A stretch of 15,293 bases of DNA from Dehalobacter sp. CP (GTDB lineage Bacteria; Bacillota_B; Desulfitobacteriia; Desulfitobacteriales; Syntrophobotulaceae), in NCBI GenBank assembly GCA_009910795.1, contig VMEE01000045.1, positions 1 to 15,293 of the forward strand, given 5' to 3'. Numbering within the stretch: position 1 is the stretch's first letter; each line of letters begins with the position of its first letter. This document shows, in pieces, positions 7,456 to 14,265 of this stretch. Made by a program: the position numbers and the translations under genes. The notes below the pieces were generated by a model. That model was given only the letters and a program-made list of their open reading frames with translations, ran no database searches and was not told the origin of the DNA.

Positions 7456-8058
7456 TCATGGCCAAAATTCATCCGATCGGTCAATGCCAACCGCATAACA
7501 AATGTGCGGCTCCGGATGCTGTTCAGCCCACCAGGCCGCCATTGCCACAGACAACACCAGATCGTCGTGGTCCTGCTCTCTCCATGCAGAATAGCTGTCG
7601 TGAGCGGTCACCGGGTCAATTTTGACCTTGAAGGTCAATAGTTCGCTCTGCAAGACTGATGCTAATGGCAGCTTCTTGGATATCTTCAGCCGTCCGCTTT
7701 GGAAGAGCACCTGCAGGCTGCCCACAAGATCACGTTTGGGCACTCTCCAGGTACCACCTTCACGTGAGACCTTGTCCCCGCCGTGGATCAGCACGCCCAC
7801 GGGATCGAGCCCGGCCTGCCTGAAGAGGTCGACCACTGGAGCCCCTACTCCCGTTTGATCGACCACAAGGGCGGCATTATAAGCCAGGGCCGGATGATGC
7901 AGCATCGATGAAACTTTGTCCACAATCTGAGGATAGGGCACGTTTCGCACTCGCTCCAAATGTCGCACTTGATAGCTATCCTCGACACGCTCCAAGACAC
8001 TGACAGCCGTGTAGTCGTTAGACTGTCCCAAATCCACACCTACGTAAAAGTTAGTCAA
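7456..8058 (-). CDS. Terminase large subunit, nuclease part only (locus 2)
   Basis: 200 aa RNase H-fold nuclease. Catalytic acids: D9 in VGVDLGQSNDYT, D67 in LVVDQTGVG, and D165/D166 in HDDLVLSVAMA. The start is TTG 8058, overlapping the ATPase stop as TTGA, which implies translational coupling. The overlap also allows a frameshift fusion, but the locus 1 pair is separated by 12 nt with its own ribosome binding site, so separate proteins are the simpler reading. It should cut viral DNA together with the upstream ATPase. The last 15 residues diverge from copy 2 and end directly at the ATPase-remnant junction. Confidence 0.8.
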   Translation of the reverse strand: MTNFYVGVDLGQSNDYTAVSVLERVEDSYQVRHLERVRNVPYPQIVDKVSSMLHHPALAYNAALVVDQTGVGAPVVDLFRQAGLDPVGVLIHGGDKVSREGGTWRVPKRDLVGSLQVLFQSGRLKISKKLPLASVLQSELLTFKVKIDPVTAHDSYSAWREQDHDDLVLSVAMAAWWAEQHPEPHICYAVGIDRSDEFWP

Positions 8059-8819
8059 TATTGTTCAACTCCAAATAATGGTTCGACTTCATCGCTTATC
8101 GCCGCTGCTATTTGATCGAAGGTAAACACGCTATCCACCGTCTCCATGAACACGCAAAAATATTCCTGCAAATACCACGGATTCGTCCGCCGCTCCTCTT
8201 CTAAGAACTCTTTTGATATGCGTGGGCACATTTCTGCCGGGATCTCGTACCACTCCCACAAATCCCGCTCCTCGCTCCAGATCTTGAAGAAGTGACCCCT
8301 CTTCCCGAATGGGGTAGACATCAAGATATGTCTGCCATTAGACACTGCCAGCATTGGCCTGACACTATTATATAAATCGTCTAATACCCTGCTGGCCTCA
8401 TCTTCCAACAACAAGGTCACGGCAGAGAAGGATCTTGCGGATTTCTCGCTACCAGGCCGGGCTATGAAGCGGTTGCCATTGGCGAATTTGACAGCTAGCT
8501 TGGTGTCGGTACTGAGATAGTCCGAAGGCAGTTCTACGGCTCCCCGGAACTCATCGAATTTGAGCATCAGCTCTGAGGATTGGTCTTGTGTCGGTGCTAT
8601 CACCAGGCCGAAGGAAGGACGGCGATAGATCGATTCATGGAGCCCTAAGGCGGCACAAGTTGTGCTCTTCCCGCTCTGCCTGGAGCAGTTGAGGATTATC
8701 TTCTTCGATCTGCTCCGGAGCAGATCGGCCTGCCAGGGGTCCGGATGATAGCCCAAGACCTCCCGAGCCCACAAGACAGGGTCTAGGGCGTAAATCAGGT
8801 CATCATTGGCGGATTGCAT
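8055..8819 (-). CDS. Terminase large subunit, ATPase part only (locus 2)
   Basis: 254 aa packaging ATPase, homologous along its length to 445-1230. Motifs: DPWQ (27-30), Walker A RQSGKST (47-53), Walker B LLLEDE (136-141), and STPFG (168-172). The block DDLYNSVRPMLA matches DDLYTAIRPMLA in locus 1. It ends soon after DSVFTFDQI, where a normal TerL would continue into the nuclease. The start ATG 8819 lies 17 nt inside the small-subunit gene and the stop overlaps the nuclease start, so the three are tightly coupled. The organisation small subunit-ATPase-nuclease is the same as in locus 1 but on the other strand. Confidence 0.85.
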   Translation of the reverse strand: MQSANDDLIYALDPVLWAREVLGYHPDPWQADLLRSRSKKIILNCSRQSGKSTTCAALGLHESIYRRPSFGLVIAPTQDQSSELMLKFDEFRGAVELPSDYLSTDTKLAVKFANGNRFIARPGSEKSARSFSAVTLLLEDEASRVLDDLYNSVRPMLAVSNGRHILMSTPFGKRGHFFKIWSEERDLWEWYEIPAEMCPRISKEFLEEERRTNPWYLQEYFCVFMETVDSVFTFDQIAAAISDEVEPLFGVEQY

Positions 8820-9282
8820 GGATCACAGCCTCGCGTGCTTCTGGATAGGGCTCCAGGGCTCCTATGATCAGGGTTCGAAGCTCTACCCATTGTGGATTGT
8901 TGATGATTGTAATCTGTGGTTGTGCTGCTAGCTTCCCGCTCAATTCGGCCATGAGCCGGACATACTCGCGGAATTCCTTCAAGTACTGGCTTGGAGGCCC
9001 ATAAACCCGCGTGTCCTGCGCATTTTCCGCCTTATCGAGCAACCGAAGAGCACGATTCTTCACTTCTTCGATCTCAGAGAGGAGCTTATCCGCGTCAGTG
9101 ATTTCTTTTGCTGAAGGAGAAGCGGCTAGGGTCTTAGGAACATGGTTATCGAAATGTCGCTTTAACGCGTCTTCAGATACCGCGAAATCCCGCGCTATCC
9201 CAGCGATTGAATCGCCACGAACCAGCAGCCTATCGATTTCTTCTTTCTCTGGATGGCTGCAAACTGTACATGTTCTAGCCAT
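8803..9282 (-). CDS. Terminase small subunit-like, Cys-containing N-terminus
   Basis: 159 aa. The N-terminus TCTVCSHPEKEEIDRLLVRG has a CxxCxH pattern common in small phage DNA-binding proteins, followed by a helix-turn-helix (SIAGIARDFAVSEDALKRHF, about 29-48). The middle is helical and charged; the C-terminus ITIINNPQWVELRTLIIGAL resembles the protein at the left edge of the window. Its position directly before the terminase ATPase supports a DNA-recognition role in packaging. The start ATG 9282 follows GAGGTGAGC within the end of the previous gene, with only 2 nt between the genes. Confidence 0.7.
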   Translation of the reverse strand: MARTCTVCSHPEKEEIDRLLVRGDSIAGIARDFAVSEDALKRHFDNHVPKTLAASPSAKEITDADKLLSEIEEVKNRALRLLDKAENAQDTRVYGPPSQYLKEFREYVRLMAELSGKLAAQPQITIINNPQWVELRTLIIGALEPYPEAREAVIHAIRQ

Positions 9283-9284
9283 CT

Positions 9285-9428
9285 TCAGCTCACCTCGCTC
9301 GCTGGTTTGTCGTATTCCTGCCTGTCATAGGGCGCTTGCTTTCGGGCTCTCCTCCGGGCATTGGCGACATTGCATCTCAACAAGTTCGTTCTCGCGTTAC
9401 GAGTTCTCGATTTGCCTTTCTTGGTCAT
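9285..9428 (-). CDS. Small very basic protein, 47 aa
   Basis: ATG 9428 overlaps the stop of the upstream gene as ATGA and follows GGAGATGGGGAG. A longer frame starting at 9512 is possible but would overlap its neighbour heavily. The protein (beginning MTKKGKSRTRNARTNLLR) is strongly rich in lysine and arginine up to about residue 38, then acidic at the tail. No family is recognised. Nucleic-acid binding is an inference from charge alone. It sits between the primase and the terminase genes in the same operon. Confidence 0.55.
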   Translation of the reverse strand: MTKKGKSRTRNARTNLLRCNVANARRRARKQAPYDRQEYDKPASEVS

Positions 9429-9619
9429 CGCTCCCCATCTCCTCCGCAGTACCTTCTCCTCTCGTCCGGGCTCATGGCCTGCAATGCCCTCCAGTCCTCC
9501 ACGTCGTCCCATGCGGTTATGGTCCGCTTCGGTGAATCCCGGTATTCCTCATGGGTCATTGGCTCCAACCTCGGGTATTGCTTTTTGAAAAAATCACTGT
9601 CTAGTCCATCATTTATCAT
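9425..9619 (-). CDS. Small acidic protein, 64 aa, unknown
   Basis: ATG 9619 overlaps the stop of the 46-aa gene (ATGA), and its own stop overlaps the next start (ATGA 9425-9428). GGAG precedes the start by 4 nt. The sequence is polar (PRLEPMTHEEYRDSPKRT, then WDDVEDWRALQAMSPDERRR) without a recognisable domain. The coupled overlaps on both sides are the main reason to believe it is a gene. Confidence 0.55.
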   Translation of the reverse strand: MINDGLDSDFFKKQYPRLEPMTHEEYRDSPKRTITAWDDVEDWRALQAMSPDERRRYCGGDGER

Positions 9620-9756
9620 ACCGCTCCTGCTCCTGGTCTCCTGCCTTCCAGCAGGGAAGATAATCTCTCATCAATCTGCATGATCTCATCCGCCGCTCGC
9701 GATAGCTTCTCAAGAAGGAATTGGCGACGATCCTGCAGGGCCTCAGGTTCGGTCAT
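9616..9756 (-). CDS. Small coiled-coil protein, 46 aa
   Basis: ATG 9756 overlaps the primase stop (ATGA at 9753-9756) and the TGA at 9616-9618 overlaps the next start in the same way. The protein starts MTEPEALQDRRQFLLEKLSR and has heptad-like leucine and isoleucine spacing to about residue 37 (DEIMQIDERLSSLLE), suggesting one coiled-coil helix. No family is recognised. It is short enough to be missed by usual length cut-offs, but it fits the operon's overlap pattern exactly. Confidence 0.55.
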   Translation of the reverse strand: MTEPEALQDRRQFLLEKLSRAADEIMQIDERLSSLLEGRRPGAGAV

Positions 9757-12700
9757 GCTTCAGCCTCGCATTTGGTTTCGTCATGGGGTGAGGAACCACA
9801 CGAAGAACCATTGACGAAACCATCCTTTTCGTTATCGGTAGCCTTGACGAAACCAACGAAACCATTTTTTTCTTCTGCGTGAGAAAGGAGGGTTTCGTCG
9901 TGCCCCGAGGAAGAAATGTCCTCTCTACACTCTCTATCTTCTATCTTATTCTTATTCTTTATTTCCTTGGTTTCACGGTCTCCAGTGCCTCTGTTTTGAA
10001 TGGTTTCGTCTTTGGTTTCGTCGTGGTTTCGTCCATTTCGCGGTGTCTCGTGCTTCTGGTTTTCTGGTTTCAGTCTGACCACTGCATCAAATCCCGCGAA
10101 CCGATCATAATCTTTCAGAGAGTAGACGTTCTTGTGGATCGTTCGAGATTGCTCCTCGTTGATCCGCAGCATCTCAGAGAGCCGTGTCTCTTTGATCGCC
10201 ACTTTCTGCATGAGGCCGCCCTCACCATTTCGCCCGCAGAAAATTCTAGATACTTGCTGCGGCGCAATACCCAGCCGTTCAGCCACATCATCACGGGTTA
10301 GCCCCTCTGGGACGCCAACCAACAGCTCAAGGACATCTCTCTCCCTTCTGGTAAGTCTCTTAACTAGCTCCTCACCGTCCCTGTCGGTGAATAGGGCCTT
10401 AGCTGCCTGAAAGTCTTCCTCGGTTGCCAGATAGTAGCCCCCGGAGTCCTTCGCCCTCTGGTAGCGGAACATCGCGGTATGGGCTATCACCAAATCCATG
10501 AAGATCGAAGGGTTGCGCCGGTTGGAAGTATCGAGCCATTCTATACGATCGTAGAACGGAATTCTGACATCAATATAGCCCTCATCCCTCAAAATCTGAA
10601 AGATGCACCTGCTAACCAGAACCTGCTCATCTACCAATTTAGCTGCTTCGCCCATCCCATATCTTTCAACAGTCCGGTTATTGACCTTCCTGGTTAGTTC
10701 GACTGAATCATCAACGTTGATAGGGATTCCACGGTTGAGAACCTGTATATCCTGGTCGTTGTTCACTGAGGTTATGGCCCAGGTCTGCTCTGATCCGATC
10801 TCAAGCGTCATGGCCTGTTGCTTCACAACGGTTCTGTGAGAATAGGGGTCGTGAAACTCCGAAGTAGTCTGCTTGATTACCGTATCCAGATCCTCGTTAC
10901 CGGCCTGGTAATCATCCAGAATCCGGAGGACTCTATCTCCATCACTATGATAGAATCCAGCCTTCGCAGACATTGAGCCCTTGATCACGGCCTCTTTGGG
11001 CAGGTGGTGGGCGAACGTGTATATAGTATATGTCTTGCCACCGCTTGAATTGCCGGTTAGCTTGGGGTGCAATCCAGCGCTTTGACGGACATTTTGTACA
11101 GACACGCAGCAGGCCGTTTTTTTGAAGGCCTTCTCTGCTCCCAAGACCGTTCGCCCGCATGAATCAGCCACGTATTGAACGGGGTCCTCAGACTTCAAGA
11201 CCTGAAGAGCTTTTACCCTGATCTCATCAGAGAACTCTTCTTTGTTTTCTCTGGGCAGTAATGGCAATGGGAAAAGGTCATCATAGCTTATCCCCCATCC
11301 CCCCAGGAGCTTTTTATACTGCCCCAAGAATTTATGGGCCTTCTCCTCGGCCTTGATAGACATCCTGCCCGCCTTCACCACCCGCTTTATGAGGGGCTTC
11401 TGAACTCTCCATTCCCAGGTTGAGCCGTCTTTGTCGGTCTTTACTTCGCTGTCGTGCTCAAGCATCGCACTGAATGCGTCTAAGACCGTTGGTCCCTCTG
11501 GCTGCTCTTCTTCCTTCTGTTTGGTGAAATTCTCGTTGAGTATCTTCTGCAGGTGGTGGTCTCCCGGCCATCGACATCCACAGCAGTGCTCATCGGGCGC
11601 GCAAAACCCCATATCAAACAGATTGAGATGAGGATAGCCGCCCGTATCCTGAGTCATGGTAGAGCAGCGAGGGCAAGACACCCGCCCGAACGTGGTTTCG
11701 AATATTCGGGATTCTACACCACATCGATCAGCCACTTCAAGCCACAGATCGAAAGCATGATCCTCACCCCATCCCACGTGGTAGAGGTACGTCGATAGGA
11801 TAGCCAGTGCTCTATGGCGCCCCTCGTAGTCCTCTGCCTTCTCTATGATGTTCTTCATGCAGGGCGCGAAGTCTGCTAGGTCTAGGGGCTCTTCCAGCCT
11901 CGATATCTCACCGTCTGTGCTCCCTGAGGGCCGGTTCCTTGTCGCCGCTCGGACGGCCTCTATTTTGTCCTTCAGGAGCGGCCCCAGGGCCTTCTTCTCA
12001 GAGGGATCAAAGGATTGATACCATTGGGCTCCTTCCTTCAAGACCTCGTCAGAGAGAGGCAGAGAGGCCCTTTCGAAGCTGATCTTAATGGCCGTTGGAT
12101 CCAGTGGAATAACGGCGAAAGGCAATCTCTTATGAATGGAGAAGATGGTCTTGAAGGTCCGCTTCTGGTTATTTAGCTGATCGAATTTGACTCTGCCAAT
12201 GTGCTCGGGATGCTCCCTAAAGAAAGCCTGCGATATTTCGCCTATGATCTGATTGTAGGCTTTGCACAAGATCTGAAATTGCTCTTTCCGGGCCTCCGGC
12301 GTGAGGTCTGTATTGCCCACATCCACGGCGAAGAGGCCATGGTGTAGGTGCACATATATACCGCCGCCAGAATAAAGGCAATAGACGTTCTTTTCTATTC
12401 CTCTCTCTCTGAGATAATCAACGTGGAATTGGGCTGCTGCCTCAACTGCCTGTTTGACTGCCAGGCTCTTGATATCTCCTATTCCGTCTATGTCCGTGCT
12501 CAGAGTAAACGCTAGGCACTCAGCCAGAGTCCCCAAAGGCGTCTCGGGCCTGCCTGCCTTCTCATCCCATTTGGAATCCTGCTCAAAGACCGCCTTCTCC
12601 AGAATGTCTAGCGTAGCATAAAGGGTCCTCCCCCGCTTGATTGTGGAGAAATAATCAGCCGGGCCTCTGAGGGCAACCGTATGGTTGATGTCGTCGGTTC

Positions 12701-12824
12701 CTCGATACCAATGCTCGTCGCTGTTGAGGGCTCGGGCACCGTGCTCTCCCTGGCAATAACGCAGGATAACCTCTTTGACCGCCTGCCTCTCATAATGCTC
12801 GATTGTGACATCGGTTGCGGCCAT
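9753..12824 (-). CDS. Primase-helicase: AEP primase, Cys-rich domain, P-loop ATPase, HTH
   Basis: 1023 aa from ATG 12824, which overlaps the upstream stop (TGATG); a start at 12923 would overlap that gene by 100 nt. The N-terminal archaeo-eukaryotic primase has STDIDG (D111, D113), YSGGGIYVHLHH (151-162) and a motif III-like FSIHKRLP (H231). Residues about 320-420 begin FAPCMKN and contain CPRC and CAPDEHCCGCRWPGDH, recalling the Fe-S C-terminal domain of PriL. A P-loop GNSSGGKT (591-598) and RILDD (634-638) mark a helicase-like ATPase. A helix-turn-helix (LTRDDVAERLGIAPQQVSRI, 842-861) follows, then a disordered polar tail of about 125 residues. This is the replication protein of the element. 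The DNA coding for the tail carries an unusual repeat cluster (9774-10033). Confidence 0.85.
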   Translation of the reverse strand: MAATDVTIEHYERQAVKEVILRYCQGEHGARALNSDEHWYRGTDDINHTVALRGPADYFSTIKRGRTLYATLDILEKAVFEQDSKWDEKAGRPETPLGTLAECLAFTLSTDIDGIGDIKSLAVKQAVEAAAQFHVDYLRERGIEKNVYCLYSGGGIYVHLHHGLFAVDVGNTDLTPEARKEQFQILCKAYNQIIGEISQAFFREHPEHIGRVKFDQLNNQKRTFKTIFSIHKRLPFAVIPLDPTAIKISFERASLPLSDEVLKEGAQWYQSFDPSEKKALGPLLKDKIEAVRAATRNRPSGSTDGEISRLEEPLDLADFAPCMKNIIEKAEDYEGRHRALAILSTYLYHVGWGEDHAFDLWLEVADRCGVESRIFETTFGRVSCPRCSTMTQDTGGYPHLNLFDMGFCAPDEHCCGCRWPGDHHLQKILNENFTKQKEEEQPEGPTVLDAFSAMLEHDSEVKTDKDGSTWEWRVQKPLIKRVVKAGRMSIKAEEKAHKFLGQYKKLLGGWGISYDDLFPLPLLPRENKEEFSDEIRVKALQVLKSEDPVQYVADSCGRTVLGAEKAFKKTACCVSVQNVRQSAGLHPKLTGNSSGGKTYTIYTFAHHLPKEAVIKGSMSAKAGFYHSDGDRVLRILDDYQAGNEDLDTVIKQTTSEFHDPYSHRTVVKQQAMTLEIGSEQTWAITSVNNDQDIQVLNRGIPINVDDSVELTRKVNNRTVERYGMGEAAKLVDEQVLVSRCIFQILRDEGYIDVRIPFYDRIEWLDTSNRRNPSIFMDLVIAHTAMFRYQRAKDSGGYYLATEEDFQAAKALFTDRDGEELVKRLTRRERDVLELLVGVPEGLTRDDVAERLGIAPQQVSRIFCGRNGEGGLMQKVAIKETRLSEMLRINEEQSRTIHKNVYSLKDYDRFAGFDAVVRLKPENQKHETPRNGRNHDETKDETIQNRGTGDRETKEIKNKNKIEDRECREDISSSGHDETLLSHAEEKNGFVGFVKATDNEKDGFVNGSSCGSSPHDETKCEAEA
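9774..10033. repeat. Iteron-like cluster of GGTTTCGTC in both orientations
   Basis: Seven exact copies of a 9-mer lie in 260 bp: GGTTTCGTC at 9774, 9891, 10002, 10014 and 10025, and its complement GACGAAACC at 9813 and 9846. An 8-of-9 copy is at 9856-9863. The three right-hand copies are spaced 12 and 11 bp, about one helical turn. Between the left and right groups, 9917-9968 is AT-rich with strong strand bias. The cluster lies inside the primase gene's 3' end. A cluster of direct and inverted short repeats flanking AT-rich DNA next to a replication gene is what a replication origin looks like; the function is inferred. Confidence 0.6.
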
Positions 12825-13123
12825 CAGATCATCCTCGACTCCCTCAAAAGCTCTTTCAAGCGGGTCTGAGCGGCGATTACCTGTCGCATCGATTCGTTGT
12901 CCCCGCCGTGATCGGGGTGGCACTGTTGGGCAAGTGTTCTGAAACCAACTTGAACTATCCTCTCGGCCCAGCCCAGCCGGGCCTCCTGGAGGGTCTGCCG
13001 CCGGGTCTGTTCGGCTTCGTACTCCGCGACGGTTTTTCTTTGCGTCTCCACCAGCCAGCTGAGGTAATCATCCGGCACGTCCTGAAGATCCCAGTCTTTA
13101 TACTTGCCAAACCGAAGAATCAT
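12824..13123 (-). CDS. DUF3820-like plus J-domain-like protein, 99 aa
   Basis: The N-terminus LRFGKYKDWDLQDVPDDYLS followed by WL matches the short DUF3820/ExoX C-terminal-like motif (FGKYKG..L.DVP.DYL.WL) found in phage proteins and exonucleases. The C-terminus LAQQCHPDHGGDNESMRQVI carries the HPD tripeptide and following helix of J domains, but the first J helix is not obvious. J domains stimulate Hsp70 ATPase, and several replicons recruit host DnaK to activate initiators, so a helper role in replication is plausible. The gene begins with no gap after the Topo mini-A stop, and its TGA overlaps the primase ATG. The combination of the two motifs in a 99-aa protein is unusual. Confidence 0.65.
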   Translation of the reverse strand: MILRFGKYKDWDLQDVPDDYLSWLVETQRKTVAEYEAEQTRRQTLQEARLGWAERIVQVGFRTLAQQCHPDHGGDNESMRQVIAAQTRLKELLRESRMI

Positions 13124-14002
13124 TCAGCACCGCCCCCTGCATATGAGATCGCTAAGCCCCATTTTTTCCGATCGTTCTATCGCTAATTCTCTATGCCAGA
13201 TCGTCGGATCGATATGTTGTGTAATGCACTCCTCCACCATCGATCGCAACACCCCCATTGGCATGGCATCGATCTCCACGGACTCGCCTTTGAAATTTTT
13301 AGATCTTGAATCCGTTTTCTTTGATGGCCGGGTAGTTAGACCGTAACGCTCGATCTGCTCGGGTGTAATGGCGACTCGTTGAAAAATCGGTTCTACACCG
13401 TGGTCTTTTTTCAAATTCTTAATCGCGCTGCGATCGATATGTACCCCGGATGGGTCATAATCACCAAAATAATATATATAGACCTGTTTGCCAGCTCTAC
13501 GTGCGTCCTTGAACATTTCTGCGGCACCATACAATGCCGTGGCGCTACTGAAGCCATGCAACGGAAAAGTTCGTACTCCGAACTGACTCGCGATACTGGA
13601 AATGATGCTGACGATGGCGTCCTTTTCGCACCATATCTCCACAAATGCATCTTGAGAAGCCCATAAATTTCGCTTATAGCTGTCCATTAGATCTTGCAGT
13701 GCATCATTCATCGAAAGATAGCCGCGAGTGCCGTAATAGTACCGAGTATTGTCTGCAAAAGCACTCCAATGGATCTCTCCAGATCGCCGCCATTTCATTA
13801 GGTACGAAATTAATTTGTCGTATTCTCGCTCTTCTTTAGCCAGCAGCTTTTGGCTCACCAGTCTGTAAAAGAGGTGTCGGATTGTTATTGCGCCCTCTTC
13901 TTCAGCGAGTATGGCCCGAGTTGCATCGAGAATGGTCTGTAGCTCTTGTTTCGTCCTTCGTTTCCGTTTTATCGGGCTAGCCTGATAAACTTCAGAGGCC
14001 AT
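13124..14002 (-). CDS. Topo mini-A-like protein (Topo VIA/Spo11 relative)
   Basis: 292 aa from ATG 14002, which overlaps the preceding stop (TGATG); a start at 14155 would overlap that gene by 150 nt. The winged-helix part contains TIRHLFYRLV, with Y46 in the place of the catalytic tyrosine. The Toprim part has VEIWCEKDAI (E126) and FGDYDPSGVHI (D181, D183), then VEIDAMPMGVLRSMV, comparable to IELNTMTTPQFLQWL in the fused topoisomerase. There is no GHKL ATPase domain in this gene or beside it. This fits the family called Topo mini-A, known from mobile elements, whose activity is poorly defined: it may cleave DNA alone or borrow a B subunit. Placed just upstream of the primase, it may act in replication or recombination. 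JetD-type (Wadjet) Toprim nucleases are relatives, but no Jet partners are here. Confidence 0.8.
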   Translation of the reverse strand: MASEVYQASPIKRKRRTKQELQTILDATRAILAEEEGAITIRHLFYRLVSQKLLAKEEREYDKLISYLMKWRRSGEIHWSAFADNTRYYYGTRGYLSMNDALQDLMDSYKRNLWASQDAFVEIWCEKDAIVSIISSIASQFGVRTFPLHGFSSATALYGAAEMFKDARRAGKQVYIYYFGDYDPSGVHIDRSAIKNLKKDHGVEPIFQRVAITPEQIERYGLTTRPSKKTDSRSKNFKGESVEIDAMPMGVLRSMVEECITQHIDPTIWHRELAIERSEKMGLSDLICRGRC

Positions 14003-14265
14003 CAGACCCGCCCTCCCCATTGCCGGGCAGAGACCGCTTTGGGTTTCTTGTGGTGTCTTATCTTGATGTCTGGAACTTCGATGATGGAGCCGTCCACGGC
14101 GATTCGGTGCCCCTTTATGCCATGATCGCATTCGCTTGATCTCCAGGGCAGCCATGCCAAACCATGAGCCTCATCTGATCGCGGTGCATGTCGATGCTCT
14201 CCACCTGTCACCTTTCTTGGAGGCTCTCCAGCTCCGAGGCTGGATTGATTTTGATCCACAATCAA
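14002..14265 (-). CDS. Unknown basic protein, 87 aa
   Basis: Start TTG 14265 overlaps the upstream stop as TTGA, with GAGGTGGGG before it; a GTG at 14259 is an alternative. The protein is rich in histidine, arginine and lysine, with a C-terminal stretch HRIAVDGSIIEVPDIKIRHH followed by KKPKAV. I do not recognise a domain. Its stop overlaps the Topo mini-A start. Confidence comes from the coupled boundaries on both sides. Confidence 0.5.
   Translation of the reverse strand: MIVDQNQSSLGAGEPPRKVTGGEHRHAPRSDEAHGLAWLPWRSSECDHGIKGHRIAVDGSIIEVPDIKIRHHKKPKAVSARQWGGRV

Noticed and set aside
8055..8058. Programmed frameshift fusing ATPase and nuclease
   Set aside because: No slippery heptamer is seen, and the homologous pair at 1230-1243 is separated by 12 nt with a strong ribosome binding site.
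9879..10301. Long + strand open frame of 140 codons opposite the primase 3' end
   Set aside because: It is the complement of a well-supported primase gene, has no ribosome binding site or domain, and its openness follows from the repeat-rich, pyrimidine-rich strand.
12815..13186. + strand open frame of 123 codons
   Set aside because: It lies opposite the J-domain-like gene and the starts and ends of its coupled neighbours, and has no homology signs.
13124..14002. Wadjet JetD nuclease of a defence system
   Set aside because: The Toprim motifs are related, but no JetA, JetB or JetC-like genes are near; the neighbours are replication genes.
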